From Bacteroidota bacterium (GTDB lineage: Bacteria > Bacteroidota > Bacteroidia > 2-12-FULL-35-15): DNA of 6,124 bases. This document shows positions 1 to 5,453 of this stretch, in pieces (position 1 is the first letter of the stretch; every line of letters begins with the position of its first letter). The position numbers were made by a program, and so were the translations under genes. The stretch is taken from assembly GCA_023251855.1 (NCBI GenBank), contig JAHEYA010000155.1, positions 1 to 6,124 of the forward strand, written 5' to 3'. The notes under the pieces were generated by a model. That model saw nothing but the letters and a program-made list of their open reading frames with translations. It was not told the origin of the DNA and made no database searches.

Positions 1-713
1 TCTTTAATTAAAATAGCTATATTATATTGACAAATAGCGTTTGGTGAACACCATACCAAATCACCTTTTATGGGATCAATATCTGTAAGTGCCAAATTTG
101 GTGGTAATGTGTATCCGAAGATTGGCGATCCGTCAGCATAACAAATGGTTAAGCTATAATATAAACTATCACCATCCGTATCGAAAGCACCGGGATTATG
201 CACAAAACACTCTCCAACACAAGCATTATCAATAGGCGGGTTGAGCAGTGTGGGAGAGCTGTTTGTTCCAAGCCAAAGGTTAATTACTAATTCGGAATAC
301 AGAAAAAAAGATTGATTAACAGAGTTGGGAATATTACAAATTCCGGCATTTCTGTTAGGGTCTTCCACTGTAATAGTGTAGTGTCCATCACCGGGGTAAG
401 TGTGTATAGTTTCATAAACATTTTTTTTTGTATTTTGAGAAATTGATTCACCATCTTTAGCAGGAGGGGGGCATCCGAGATTAGCCGGACCATTAATACG
501 AGAGGCGGTAGCACTATCATTATCTCCAAAGTAGATAACTAATTCGCAACGGTCGGCCGTTGTGTTTAGAGTATTGGTATAGGTTGTAACTATTATTTTG
601 AATGTTCTGCCTGAGATGTGCTGATAGGTAATTTCTCCTGCACGGTTATGTGTAGCAAATGAATTGATACTGCAATAAAGCAGTACAATAAATAACAAGA
701 GAATTTTTTTCAT
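1..713 (-). CDS. Secreted surface protein of the gliding-motility-associated (CHU_C/T9SS) type, N-terminal part
   Basis: Open from ATG at 711-713 to the left edge: 237 full codons, no stop, so the C-terminus lies outside. Residues 1-20 form a signal peptide: MKK, a hydrophobic stretch, then SFA with likely cleavage before THNRAGEITYQHISG. That mature start, together with VEDPNRNAG (117-124), IPNSVN, NSSPTLLNPPIDNACVG (151-167) and HNPGAFDTDGDSLYYSLT (172-189), is what I know from large Bacteroidota extracellular proteins made of Ig/PKD/cadherin-like modules and ending in a gliding-motility-associated type B sorting domain. The DTDGDSL stretch suits a calcium-binding cadherin-like turn. The mature part has eight cysteines (56, 81, 126, 165, 169, 191, 222, 228), more than I expect for the family, so disulfides are possible. 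Substrate or adhesion role is unknown. An A9 run on the coding strand (421-429) is a possible slippage site. Family is fairly sure; the C-terminal sorting domain is inferred. Confidence 0.85.
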   Translation of the reverse strand, partial: MKKILLLFIVLLYCSINSFATHNRAGEITYQHISGRTFKIIVTTYTNTLNTTADRCELVIYFGDNDSATASRINGPANLGCPPPAKDGESISQNTKKNVYETIHTYPGDGHYTITVEDPNRNAGICNIPNSVNQSFFLYSELVINLWLGTNSSPTLLNPPIDNACVGECFVHNPGAFDTDGDSLYYSLTICYADGSPIFGYTLPPNLALTDIDPIKGDLVWCSPNAICQYNIAILIK

Positions 714-729
714 GCAGCAATATTGTTCA

Positions 730-737
730 CAAAGAAA
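730..737 (-). promoter_or_regulatory. Weak -7-like element before the surface protein gene
   Basis: The minus strand reads TTTCTTTG, one mismatch from the Bacteroidota -7 consensus TAnnTTTG, ending 16 bases before the ATG at 713. The spacing resembles that of the better candidates before tatA and msrC. No TTG-type -33 element is visible. Alternatively the gene has its promoter further upstream or is read from slyD. Confidence 0.25.
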
Positions 738-837
738 ACTCTAAGTTAGTAAATTTATTATAAAGAAATGCTGAAAATGCGAAGATTATTAGGCATCAGA
801 CATTTTTAGAACTTCTAATAGCGTTTGCTTTTTGTGA

Positions 838-1344
838 TTAATGGTGATGGCCGTGTTCGCCATGAACATGCCCATGTGCCAGTTCTTCTTTAGTAGCAGC
901 GCGCACGTCAAGCACTTCTCCTTTAAAGTGCAGATCTTGTCCGGCAAGGGGATGATTAAAATCCATTTTAACAAAGTCCTTGGAAATTTCCATTACTGTA
1001 CCATAAAGGCGGGCACCTTCATTATCAACCATTGGAAGTGTAACACCTACTTTTACACCTTCATCATCAAATTTACCATCTTCACCTAAAAATGCTGCAA
1101 TAGGTATATTAACAAGGTGTTGCTCCTCACGCACACCATAACCACGTTTATGATCAATAAAAAAATCAAATGTATCACCGGTTTTTTTGCTGAGCAGGTT
1201 GGTTTCAAAGTCTTCTAACAGACCACCATTGCCGAATATAAACACAAAAGGGTGTTCTTTGCTGGTTTGTTCAACTTGTTCATCGGTATCTTTTTTAGAT
1301 AATTGATAGTTTACAGAAACTACCATGTTGTTCTCAATTTTCAT
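838..1344 (-). CDS. slyD: SlyD-type FKBP peptidyl-prolyl cis-trans isomerase
   Basis: A 168-residue cytoplasmic protein without signal peptide. Members catalyse proline isomerisation, act as chaperones through an insert-in-flap domain, and bind nickel through a His-rich tail. The FKBP fold is split: residues 1-69, with FIFGNGGLLEDFETNL (35-50) and GDTFDFFI (56-63), and about 126-150, with NHPLAGQDLHF (130-140). The insert domain fills about 70-125 (YGVREEQHLVNIP and following). The end, ATKEELAHGHVHGEHGHHH (150-168), has seven histidines in the last twelve residues and closely resembles the start of the E. coli SlyD metal-binding tail. The length suits the short-tailed branch of the family. 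Start at residue 1 rather than Met7 because the first FKBP strand needs residues 1-10. The gene lies 231 bp after mltD and 124 bp before the surface protein gene, with a -7 element of its own upstream. Confidence 0.93.
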   Translation of the reverse strand: MKIENNMVVSVNYQLSKKDTDEQVEQTSKEHPFVFIFGNGGLLEDFETNLLSKKTGDTFDFFIDHKRGYGVREEQHLVNIPIAAFLGEDGKFDDEGVKVGVTLPMVDNEGARLYGTVMEISKDFVKMDFNHPLAGQDLHFKGEVLDVRAATKEELAHGHVHGEHGHHH

Positions 1345-1379
1345 TGGATAGTATTTTTAAGTATTAATAATTTCGGGTA

Positions 1380-1387
1380 CAAAATTA
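1380..1387 (-). promoter_or_regulatory. Candidate -7 promoter element of slyD
   Basis: The minus strand reads TAATTTTG, an exact match to TAnnTTTG, with 35 bases between it and the slyD ATG. No clear TTG -33 element lies 19-21 bases upstream. In AT-rich DNA such an octamer occurs by chance every one to two kilobases per strand, so position is the main support. Confidence 0.45.
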
Positions 1388-1424
1388 AGATAAATTCGTT
1401 TCCCATTAAATTTTAAGTTAGATA

Positions 1425-1555
1425 TTAAACCACATAGGCACATAGTTTTTCTTAAGTATAAGTTCTACAGTAGAAGCTTCGCTTCGCACAGAAGCAATAT
1501 TAAAAACTTATTTTCTTTTTAATAAATTTCTATGTTTCTGTGTTTCTATGTGGTT
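1425..1555. repeat. Long inverted repeat AACCACATAG/CTATGTGGTT around nested palindromes
   Basis: This fills most of the 231-bp gap between mltD and slyD. The arms AACCACATAG (1428-1437) and CTATGTGGTT (1546-1555) are perfect complements. Beyond them the similarity continues loosely inward (CACATAG at 1439-1445; CTATG at 1530-1534). Inside are TTCTACAGTAGAA (1463-1475, a perfect 6-1-6 palindrome), the overlapping GAAGCTTC (1473-1480), and GCTTC/GAAGC (1476-1480, 1491-1495). The arm sequence resembles intergenic repeats I know from Bacteroidota genomes; that is recollection, not a search. It follows mltD on its coding strand and could act as a transcript 3' end, although no T-run follows it. 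Confidence 0.6.
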
Positions 1556-1575
1556 AAAGAAATGTATTTCAAATA

Positions 1576-3093
1576 CTATAATTCTTCAACTTTAATAACC
1601 TTTCCGGGTTCAAGGTGGTAGTCGGGAGGAAAATTATTGAGTCGTTTTATTTCATCAACGGTTGTATTATGAAGAGTAGCTATTTTGGCGAATGAATCTC
1701 CATTTTTAATAATGTAATATAAAAATTCATCATCATCAGGAATTTTAATTTCAGTGTTTTCTGTTAATTTAGTAACAATAGTGGAATCGCTGCCGGACTT
1801 AGAAGCTACTGTTTTCCCTATCGGTTTTTTGACCCAGGTAATGATGGTTAACTTTTTTCCAGGCTTTACAGTGTTAGAAGTTATTTTGTTCCAGGTTTTA
1901 ATATCAGAAACCGAACAGCCATATTTTGCAGCAATATTGCTTAAATGTTCGCCTTGTTTAATGGTGTGTATAAGAGTTGTTTCCTGCATTACTACATTTT
2001 CCAAACTTAACGTATCCCGTTTCATGGAATTATAAATAATTGCTTCATTATTAATAAAAGCTCCAATTTTATTGGAGGGTAGTGTTACAAAGCTGGGTTC
2101 ATCAGGTGATACAGGTATTACACGTTTACGGTAGCCGGGATTTAAATATTGGAGTTCATCTTCGGGGATATTAAGTAAGGTAGACAGTTGTTCAAACGAA
2201 ATTTGTTTTTTTACAGAAACAGTATCCACTTCCAAAAATGTTTTTTTAGGAATAGCCGAATGAATATTATGTTCGGAAGTATAATTCATCACGTAGTTTA
2301 CTGCAATAAATGCCGGAACGTAACCTTGTGTTTCTTTAGGTAAGAATGGGCGGATGCCCCAATATGTTTTTTTACCACCACTTCTGCGAATGGCTTTGTT
2401 TATGGTACCGGGTCCGGCATTGTATGCTGCCAGCACCATTTCCCAGTTGCCAAACATGCCAAACAGGTATTGAAAATACTCACATGCGGCAATGGTTGAT
2501 TTGTAGGGGTCGCAGCGATCATCGACATAAGAAGATACTTTGAGGCGGAATATCTTACCGGTAGGATACATAAATTGCCATAAACCCATAGCACCTGAAC
2601 GGCTTTTAGCCAAAGGGTTCAATGCTGATTCACACATGGCGAGGTATTTAAGTTCAAGAGGAAGGTTGTATTTATCCAACATTTGTTCAAACATTGGAAA
2701 GTATAATTGAGAAAGCGCCATCATTCTTGACACTTGTTCACGCCTGTTAAAAATATAGAGATTGATGTAATCCTGAACATAAGTGTTATACTGCAAATCA
2801 AAAGGAGAAAGGGCATCTAATTTGGCGATACGTGCTTCATAAACCATATCGTCATAATGAGGAACAGAATCTAGTGCAAAATTATATTTTGGATTTATGG
2901 GATAATTTACTTTTGCATATCCCATTTCAAACAGATCCAGCTTGTATAAGCTGTCAAGAGCGGCAACAATGGGATCGTCTTTCATCATGTCGGGGGCATA
3001 AGCTACCTGGGCAAAAGAGGAAGCCCCGCCCCAAGCCTCTCCAAAGAAGAAGGAGAAGAGGATGAGTATAATGATGAGCAGATTGTTTCTCAT
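1576..3093 (-). CDS. mltD: MltD-like membrane-bound/secreted lytic murein transglycosylase with LysM domains
   Basis: A 505-residue exported enzyme that cleaves the MurNAc-GlcNAc bond of peptidoglycan, releasing 1,6-anhydroMurNAc ends. Residues 1-28 form a signal peptide (basic start, hydrophobic core, SFA before Gln29); no lipobox cysteine, unlike E. coli MltD. The transglycosylase domain spans about 140-275. It shows the family-1 motif CESALNP with catalytic Glu155, then SGAMGLWQFM (166-175) and AAYNAGPGT (222-230). A degenerate LysM-like segment covers about 296-340 (ISFEQLSTLLNIPEDELQYL). Clear LysM repeats lie at about 374-417 and 459-502, for peptidoglycan binding. Start: ATG at 3091-3093 gives the full signal peptide. 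Oddity: codons 11-24, the end of the hydrophobic core and the signal peptide C-region, match a palindromic repeat found twice just upstream. gatA and tatA lie upstream in the same direction. Confidence 0.93.
   Translation of the reverse strand: MRNNLLIIILILFSFFFGEAWGGASSFAQVAYAPDMMKDDPIVAALDSLYKLDLFEMGYAKVNYPINPKYNFALDSVPHYDDMVYEARIAKLDALSPFDLQYNTYVQDYINLYIFNRREQVSRMMALSQLYFPMFEQMLDKYNLPLELKYLAMCESALNPLAKSRSGAMGLWQFMYPTGKIFRLKVSSYVDDRCDPYKSTIAACEYFQYLFGMFGNWEMVLAAYNAGPGTINKAIRRSGGKKTYWGIRPFLPKETQGYVPAFIAVNYVMNYTSEHNIHSAIPKKTFLEVDTVSVKKQISFEQLSTLLNIPEDELQYLNPGYRKRVIPVSPDEPSFVTLPSNKIGAFINNEAIIYNSMKRDTLSLENVVMQETTLIHTIKQGEHLSNIAAKYGCSVSDIKTWNKITSNTVKPGKKLTIITWVKKPIGKTVASKSGSDSTIVTKLTENTEIKIPDDDEFLYYIIKNGDSFAKIATLHNTTVDEIKRLNNFPPDYHLEPGKVIKVEEL
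3020..3065. repeat. Palindromic repeat copy embedded in the mltD signal peptide
   Basis: The plus strand shows a C-rich left part (GCCCCGCCCC), CCTCTCC (3036-3042), a short A-rich loop, then GGAGAAGAGGATGA (3052-3065). Order and orientation match the two intergenic copies at 3122-3195 and 3429-3473, and CCTCTCC plus GGAGA are shared exactly. On the coding strand it gives the peptide FFFGEAWGGA inside the mltD signal peptide. The copy is diverged, so common origin is inferred from the likeness, composition and closeness of the three copies. Confidence 0.55.
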
Positions 3094-3116
3094 GAAATTT
3101 TTGAACTGTTTTTAAC

Positions 3117-3225
3117 TTAAACCTCACCCCCAGCCCCTCTCCAACCGCGTGCCACCAATAGCTTTAGCGGTGGCGCAAGGAGAGGGGAGCGATGAACTAA
3201 AAGATATTGGAAAATGCTATTAACC
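3117..3225. repeat. Palindromic repeat copy A, with a second hairpin nested in its loop
   Basis: CCTCACCCCCAG leads into the left arm CCCCTCTCC (3134-3142); the right arm GGAGAGGGG is at 3179-3187. The 36-base loop between them holds its own inverted repeat, GCGTGCCACC/GGTGGCGC (one bulged base), where copy B has only TTGAAAAA. The right flank to about 3225 (ATATTGG, AAAATGC, ATTAACCA) also aligns with copy B at roughly 70 percent by eye, so the repeated unit is longer than the palindrome. It lies 30 bases upstream of the mltD ATG, where it could fall in the mRNA leader. Confidence 0.75.
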
Positions 3226-3302
3226 ACTATAATACCGACAAATCAGGGCAATGATAGCCAAAAATATAAGTTAAGTTTAGGGTGGGATTTGTATTTTATT
3301 CA

Positions 3303-3310
3303 CAAAGTTA
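3303..3310 (-). promoter_or_regulatory. Possible -7 element for mltD
   Basis: The minus strand reads TAACTTTG, an exact TAnnTTTG match, about 210 bases before the mltD start. It lies within a small dyad, CACAA-N5-TTGTG (3301-3314). If used, copy A of the repeat would sit in the mltD leader. A second octamer, TATTTTTG at 3259-3266, fits equally well, and no match lies in the last 100 bases before mltD. The call is therefore weak. Confidence 0.25.
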
Positions 3311-3328
3311 TTGTGACAAGATACCTCA

Positions 3329-3361
3329 ACGAAGTACGAATAATTATACGAATCTACGAAA
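3329..3361. repeat. TACGAA short direct repeats
   Basis: Three TACGAA units start at 3335, 3347 and 3355, preceded by a related ACGAAG at 3329. The style is that of degenerate direct repeats common in Bacteroidota intergenic DNA. Units are too short and unevenly spaced for a CRISPR. No function is evident. Confidence 0.4.
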
Positions 3362-3380
3362 TAGGCTGATGGTGGTAGAC

Positions 3381-3408
3381 TATAAAGGATATACTAATAT
3401 CCATTATA
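3381..3408. repeat. Hairpin with 12-bp arms and ACTA loop
   Basis: TATAAAGGATAT (3381-3392) and ATATCCATTATA (3397-3408) pair at 11 of 12 positions around a four-base loop, ACTA. It stands in the mltD-gatA gap, 20 bases left of repeat copy B. On the minus strand it follows gatA and copy B. No T-run follows, so an intrinsic terminator is not obvious, but a stable RNA 3' structure is possible. Confidence 0.5.
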
Positions 3409-3424
3409 AGTTGGTCATTTTCTT

Positions 3425-3503
3425 TAACCTCACCCCCAACCCCTCTCCTTGAAAAAGGAGAGGGGGAGTGATTGAAAAAACATATTGGGAAAAGGCATTA
3501 CCA
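3425..3503. repeat. Palindromic repeat copy B, downstream of gatA
   Basis: TTAACCTCACCCCCAA leads into CCCCTCTCC (3440-3448), loop TTGAAAAA, and GGAGAGGGG (3457-3465). The outer TCAC and GTGA also pair. Its left lead and right flank match copy A. On the minus strand the hairpin begins about 40 bases after the gatA stop and could serve as a strong RNA 3' stem for gatA. It is not followed by a T-run there, so termination is only a possibility. It is the simplest of the three copies and probably closest to the ancestral form. Confidence 0.8.
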
Positions 3504-3514
3504 GAACAACCGAA

Positions 3515-4942
3515 TTAGAAACTATCCATCAGTTGTTTGGAAAAACAGAGCAATTCGCTTTCGGCAAAACTTTTTGCGATTATTTGTACACCAAAAGGTA
3601 AACCATTGGAATGTTTGCCCATTGGAAGAGAAATGGCCGGAAGCCCTGTAATATTGGCTTGTACAGTAAAAATATCTTCAAGGTACATTGCAATCGGGTC
3701 GGCACTTTTTTGTCCGAATTCAAAAGCTGTTCCGGGGGTAGTTGGTAAAAGAATAAAATCGTAATTATTTAAAATCTCAGTTGTTTTATTTTTTAATAAT
3801 CTGCGAACAGACTGTGCTTTGGAATAATAGGCATCGTAATAACCGGAGCTTAATACAAATGTTCCAAGCATGATCCTGCGTTTTACTTCAGCTCCAAAAC
3901 CTTCTGATCTTGATTTTTTATAAACAGATTCCAGGTCAGATGCATTTTTGCTGCGGTATCCATAAGTAATACCATCATAACGAGCCAGGTTGGAGGATGC
4001 TTCAGCAGTTGTTAATACATAATAAGTGGGAACCAAATAATCCAAATATGGAAAATCTACTGCATCTACTGTATGTCCGGAGGTTTTAAGTTTGTTAATA
4101 ATATCTGTTATTCTGGCTTTTATTTCAGGATCAAGTCCCGGGCTTTCAATACAATCTTTCAAATAAGCGATACGGATCTTAGGTATATTTTTACTCAATT
4201 TTTTTGAATAAGCAGGAACCGGTTTTGATGAAACAGTACTATCGTATTCATCTTTTCCAGCCATTACTTCCATTATCAATGCGGCATCTTCAATGTTTTT
4301 TGTCAATGGTCCTATTTGATCAAAAGAAGAAGCATAAGCAATAGCACCATATCGTGAAACTCTTCCATACGTTGGTTTTAAGCCAACAACACCACAAAAA
4401 GAGGCCGGCTGACGGATGGAGCCACCTGTATCAGTTCCCAGTGCGGCCAAACAAAGATCAGCAGCAACAGCAGCAGCCGAGCCTCCGGAAGAACCACCGG
4501 GAACACATTTAATATTAAGAGGATTTAAAACATTCCCAAAAGCAGAGTTTTCATTGGAGCTACCCATAGCAAATTCATCACAGTTGCAACGGCCAATGAT
4601 AATTGCATCTTCAGCAAGTAATCTTTCAACAACTGTTGCACTGTAAAGTGATTCAAAACCTTGCAATATTTTTGAGGAGGCAGAAAGTTTATGATTTTTG
4701 TAACAAAGATTATCTTTCAGTGCAATGACCATTCCGGCAAGTTTACCGGCTGTTTTATTTTTTACTTTTTCATCAACAGCATTGGCTTTTTCTAAAGCAG
4801 AGCTTTCAAAAACTTCGAGAAAAGAGTTGAGGTGTTTTGATGAATTGATGCGCTCAATATAGGAGTTGGTTAAGCCAACACAAGTAATTTTATTGCTGAA
4901 CAGGTCGGATTGAATTTCAGAAAGTGAGCGATAGGTTTTCAC
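3515..4942 (-). CDS. gatA: Asp-tRNA(Asn)/Glu-tRNA(Gln) amidotransferase subunit A
   Basis: A 475-residue cytoplasmic amidase, normal length for GatA. In the GatCAB complex it releases ammonia from glutamine, which GatB uses to convert Glu-tRNA(Gln) and Asp-tRNA(Asn) to the amidated forms. All amidase-signature residues are present: Lys76 in GMVIALKDN, cis-Ser151 in VPGGSSGGSAAA, and nucleophile Ser175 in GTDTGGSIRQPA. Their spacing (75 and 99 from the Lys) equals that of S. aureus GatA (79, 154, 178). GVVGLKPTYGRVSRYG (184-199), SSFDQIGP and LPTTPGTAF are also typical. The start is GTG (4940-4942): an in-frame TAA lies 15 codons upstream with no ATG between, and the next in-frame Met is residue 71, too late for the fold. 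gatB and gatC are not in the window, as expected for scattered gat genes. It lies 96 bp after tatA; an 8-bp tandem repeat occupies the gap. Confidence 0.96.
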   Translation of the reverse strand: MKTYRSLSEIQSDLFSNKITCVGLTNSYIERINSSKHLNSFLEVFESSALEKANAVDEKVKNKTAGKLAGMVIALKDNLCYKNHKLSASSKILQGFESLYSATVVERLLAEDAIIIGRCNCDEFAMGSSNENSAFGNVLNPLNIKCVPGGSSGGSAAAVAADLCLAALGTDTGGSIRQPASFCGVVGLKPTYGRVSRYGAIAYASSFDQIGPLTKNIEDAALIMEVMAGKDEYDSTVSSKPVPAYSKKLSKNIPKIRIAYLKDCIESPGLDPEIKARITDIINKLKTSGHTVDAVDFPYLDYLVPTYYVLTTAEASSNLARYDGITYGYRSKNASDLESVYKKSRSEGFGAEVKRRIMLGTFVLSSGYYDAYYSKAQSVRRLLKNKTTEILNNYDFILLPTTPGTAFEFGQKSADPIAMYLEDIFTVQANITGLPAISLPMGKHSNGLPFGVQIIAKSFAESELLCFSKQLMDSF

Positions 4943-4956
4943 AGATTTAATAAAAT

Positions 4957-4988
4957 AGAGAATTAGAGAATTAGAGAATTGAAGAATT
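4957..4988. repeat. 8-bp tandem repeat upstream of the gatA start
   Basis: AGAGAATT occurs three times in perfect tandem (4957-4964, 4965-4972, 4973-4980), followed by a 6-of-8 copy, GAAGAATT (4981-4988). The array begins 14 bases upstream of the gatA GTG, so it lies in the leader or promoter. The unit is not a multiple of three and lies outside the coding region, so copy changes would alter spacing, not the reading frame. Confidence 0.85.
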
Positions 4989-5038
4989 TAGTATAACGAT
5001 CAAAATCCCCAAATCACTAAGCCTCCAATTTTTTAAAA

Positions 5039-5245
5039 CTAGTCTTTTTTCTCAGGTGTGGAAGTATTGGTGTTTTCGCTTTCAGTACCTTTTGAGGCAT
5101 CTTTAAAATCTTTTATTCCTTTACCAAGACCTTTCATAAGTTCAGGGATCTTTTTGCCGCCAAAAAGCAACAATACAACAATTAGAATAACTACTCCGTC
5201 ACCAGCTCCAAGACCAAAAAGGCCAATCAAAATACTATTTAACAT
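5039..5245 (-). CDS. tatA: Twin-arginine translocase subunit TatA
   Basis: A 68-residue inner-membrane protein, the pore-forming subunit of the Tat system that moves folded proteins across the membrane. A short hydrophobic N-terminus leads to the membrane helix at about 17-29 (VVILIVVLLLFGG). Asp16 just before it may play the part of the polar or acidic residue found there in other TatA proteins. Then come the FGGKKIPEL hinge (28-36) and a basic amphipathic helix, MKGLGKGIKDFKDA (37-50). A polar, disordered tail ends in PEKKD. Length and layout suit TatA/TatE rather than TatB, which is longer. ATG at 5243-5245 is the only usable start. A TATCTTTG element lies 26 bases upstream. tatC is not in the window; gatA follows in the same direction, 96 bp on. 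TatA rather than a TatE-like paralogue is inferred. Confidence 0.93.
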   Translation of the reverse strand: MLNSILIGLFGLGAGDGVVILIVVLLLFGGKKIPELMKGLGKGIKDFKDASKGTESENTNTSTPEKKD

Positions 5246-5271
5246 GATGTTTGTTTTTATAATTTATTATG

Positions 5272-5279
5272 CAAAGATA
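5272..5279 (-). promoter_or_regulatory. -7 promoter element of tatA
   Basis: The minus strand reads TATCTTTG, an exact consensus match, 26 bases before the tatA ATG. The same octamer serves the divergent msrC gene. A TTTG lies upstream at 5294-5297, but its 14-base spacing is short for a -33 element. This promoter probably also drives gatA, since no clear promoter is seen in the 96-bp tatA-gatA gap. Confidence 0.6.
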
Positions 5280-5387
5280 AAAAAAATTAAAGGCAAAGGA
5301 GGTTTGATTCAAAAAGAAAGATTTCAGTGTATTAGAGCTTTATAGAAAGGGATTACTGGGTGTAAGAAAAATTGCAATTAATATTTC

Positions 5388-5431
5388 GCTCCTTACGCTT
5401 GCGCTGAAGCTTCAGCGTAGGCGCATGGAGC
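5388..5431. repeat. 44-bp imperfect palindrome centred on GAAGCTTC
   Basis: The perfect 16-bp palindrome CGCTGAAGCTTCAGCG (5402-5417) is flanked by outer arms GCTCC (5388-5392) and GGAGC (5427-5431), with partly paired sequence between. It is more GC-rich than its surroundings and lies in the 409-bp tatA/msrC gap. The GAAGCTTC core also occurs at 1473-1480 in the mltD-slyD gap. It looks like a mobile-type palindromic repeat. A terminator is unlikely, as neither flanking gene ends here. Confidence 0.65.
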
Positions 5432-5453
5432 TTTGTTCTCTGTGTATTGAATA

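Noticed and set aside
287..529. 80-codon minus-strand reading frame
   Set aside because: It overlaps the true surface protein frame, which has a signal peptide, family motifs and runs uninterrupted to the window edge; this one shows no recognisable features.
806..818. TTAGAA-C-TTCTAA palindrome after slyD, considered as an intrinsic terminator
   Set aside because: The stem is short and AT-rich, and no T-run follows it in the direction of slyD transcription.
789..974. Minus-strand frame overlapping the slyD 3' end
   Set aside because: It is out of frame with slyD, whose conserved C-terminus and His tail occupy the same bases; the predicted peptide looks random.
841..1089. Plus-strand frame antisense to slyD
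   Set aside because: It is open only because it mirrors the slyD codons; no start context or family features.
2832..3065. Plus-strand frame antisense to mltD ending RRRRRG
   Set aside because: The basic tail comes from reading the repeat-derived signal peptide codons backwards; no promoter and no recognisable domain.
3259..3266. TATTTTTG on the minus strand as the mltD promoter
   Set aside because: It fits the -7 consensus but is about 165 bases from the start, in AT-rich DNA where chance matches are expected, and cannot be preferred over the one at 3303-3310.
3329..3361. TACGAA units considered as a CRISPR remnant
   Set aside because: Units of six bases with spacers of a few bases; no array, no leader and no cas genes.
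5058..5345. 95-codon plus-strand frame antisense to tatA
   Set aside because: It mirrors tatA and its promoter; proline- and serine-rich nonsense composition.
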